Below, in pieces: positions 62,595 through 64,000 of a stretch of 64,000 nt of DNA; within the stretch, counting starts at the first letter, position 1; every line of letters starts with the position of its first letter. Origin of the DNA: Cunninghamia lanceolata (taxonomy: Eukaryota > Streptophyta > Pinopsida > Cupressales > Cupressaceae); assembly GCA_027924645.1 (NCBI GenBank), contig BSBN01000495.1:496001-560000 (forward strand), read 5' to 3'. The translations under genes and the position numbers were made by a program. The notes below the pieces were generated by a model. It was not told the DNA's origin, did no database searches, and was given only the letters and a program-made list of their open reading frames with translations.

Positions 62595-63900
62595 AACTTA
62601 ATTTAATGGTTTCTCAAGAGAGAGTGATGGAAATTTTCCATATTTATTACTTTCATAATCACTTTCACACATGCAAATCTCTTTAGAGTCTAGAAAAAAA
62701 TTCTGTTTTTCCATAGTAAAGGGATTCATATATAAAGATGAAATACCATATACCTTAGGATCCACACAATATTCACCAACACCACAAGGCATATAATCTA
62801 ATGTACCCCTTTCATCTTCTTGTAAAACATTGTGCTCATTTATTAGGGGTTCATTATATGTAACACCATTATTAGATGTATTGATTTTATCATAATGATC
62901 AAATGGTTTTGGTTCTATGTTAAGACAACAAAATTCCCCCTTGTACCGAAAGTTAGCTCATTGATGCAAACTATAGGGTACCAATTTAATAGTATGAAAC
63001 CAAGCATGCTCAAGAGGAATATTATAATTTAATTTGTTTGGTATCACATGAAATAATGTATCTAAAGTGCACATACCTATTTTAATTCAAAGAAGAACAT
63101 TACTTGAACATGTTCTAGGTTTTTTTTTTCAAAGCCTCTAGTAGTTAATTTGATGGTTGAATCATAGACATATCCACTTTCAGTCATTCAAACTATCTTT
63201 GGGACACATGTTTAAACTAGATCCATTATCCACTATATATGTCTTAATGATTGAATTTTCTACATTTGACCATGATAGGTAAAGGTAATTTTTCTCAAAC
63301 TAAATCATCATGTTAAATCTCTATATCATCAAAATGTATCTTCTCTAAAACTTTCATTATTGTTTCTTTATAAAAAGGTGATGTGCACATTAAGTCCCAT
63401 ATATAAATCTTAGCTTTATATTTTTTCATTCATTAAATGATGTCATATTCCTTACATCTATCTTGAGGTGCAAAAGTAAGATTAGGTGTGTTGAGTGGAA
63501 GGTTATTATTGGTAAATTAACTTTTTTTTCTTCTTGATAACCTTTGTTGTGTATGCCCTACAAAGTCAAATGAATTGGGCCTAGAATTAAAATATGCCAT
63601 ACTAACTAATGGGTTTGGATCAAAAGATATACCATGAGGAATCATATCCAAATTCATATTATAATCTCTAGGTCTAGAAAAATATTCAATGAAACCACTA
63701 ACTAGAGAATTAGATGAGGAACATAACATGCAAGATTTATAAAACCACTTCAAAGCTCTATCCTTTAGAAACAATCTAAACTCACTAATTAAGAGAATAT
63801 CATCATCAACAAGTTTGTTAGTAGCAAGCAAGAATGTTTTAATAAACAATGAATCGTCAAAAGAACTATCTCATTAGTTATTTCTTCTTTATAGGGATCT
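62595..63900 (-). pseudogene. Gypsy gag-protease remnant
   Basis: The frame 63849-63517 contains FLKDRALKWFYKS, the typical core of a Gypsy gag. Downstream on the minus strand the protease active site region reads KTYIVDNGSSLNMCP (Asp codon at 63230-63228). After a gap come IGMCTLDTLFHVI and HTIKLVPYSLHQ (~63070-62960), typical of the C-terminal half of plant Gypsy proteases. An acidic tail runs to 62598. Stops and frameshifts separate the pieces. Reverse transcriptase is not seen to the left, so the element is truncated. Lineage uncertain (Tat or Athila-like). Confidence 0.7.
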
Positions 63901-64000
63901 ATGATATCATTATGTGCAAGTAATGAAGCATCACTAATATACTCAATGTGTCCATTTAATAATAATCATCATCAATCCATGAACAATCAAGAGGGATGAA

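Overview
This window is plant nuclear DNA made almost entirely of nested, decayed LTR retrotransposons. I recognised no host gene, tRNA, rRNA or CRISPR array. The plant assignment rests on the lineages present: SIRE-type and Tork-type Copia, a Tat-type Gypsy with an extra archaeal-type RNase H, and chromodomain Gypsy (chromovirus). The number, depth of nesting and decay of elements suggest a very large genome. A conifer or other gymnosperm is plausible, but that is only a guess.

Layout. (1) 1-2838, minus: the 5' part of a SIRE-like Copia element (open gag-protease frame, PBS, 1.45 kb LTR) running off the left edge. (2) 2850-4218, minus: an unrecognised reading frame broken by stops. (3) 4231-5627: non-coding, with palindromes. 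(4) 5628-11241, plus: a Tork/TNT1-like Copia element with a complete 3' LTR, a 5' LTR lacking its first ~353 bp, and a gag-pol full of stops. (5) 11242-13246: a possible remnant of another element, plus unassigned sequence. (6) 13247-31057, minus: a Tat-like Gypsy element with 2.7 kb LTRs and CTACC target duplications. A 5558 bp TG...CA element (20105-25662, duplication GCAAC) splits its protease. (7) 31063-31778: unassigned. (8) 31779-60353, plus: chromovirus Gypsy-1. Its 3' LTR was split by a second chromovirus, Gypsy-2 (40327-57516, duplication ATTTA). The 5' LTR of Gypsy-2 was in turn split by a pol-less SIRE-like element (42850-50434, minus, duplication GAACC/CAACC). (9) 60359-64000: unassigned sequence and a minus-strand Gypsy gag-protease remnant.

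Most notable are two things. The pol-less SIRE-like element has matched 1118 bp LTRs, a PBS and polypurine tracts. In place of pol it carries a coiled-coil/four-zinc-knuckle ORF1 and a ~1076-codon ORF2 of unknown function. Its LTR core and PBS leader resemble those of the SIRE-like element at the left edge, which suggests a parasite/helper pair. In the Tat-like element, the archaeal-type RNase H lies upstream of the reverse transcriptase, and the ordinary RNase H downstream has lost its catalytic residues.

Nearly all the frames are broken, mainly by TAG codons, as expected from deamination of methylated CHG cytosines. Everything here was read by eye. Family names rest on motifs and domain order, not on searches.
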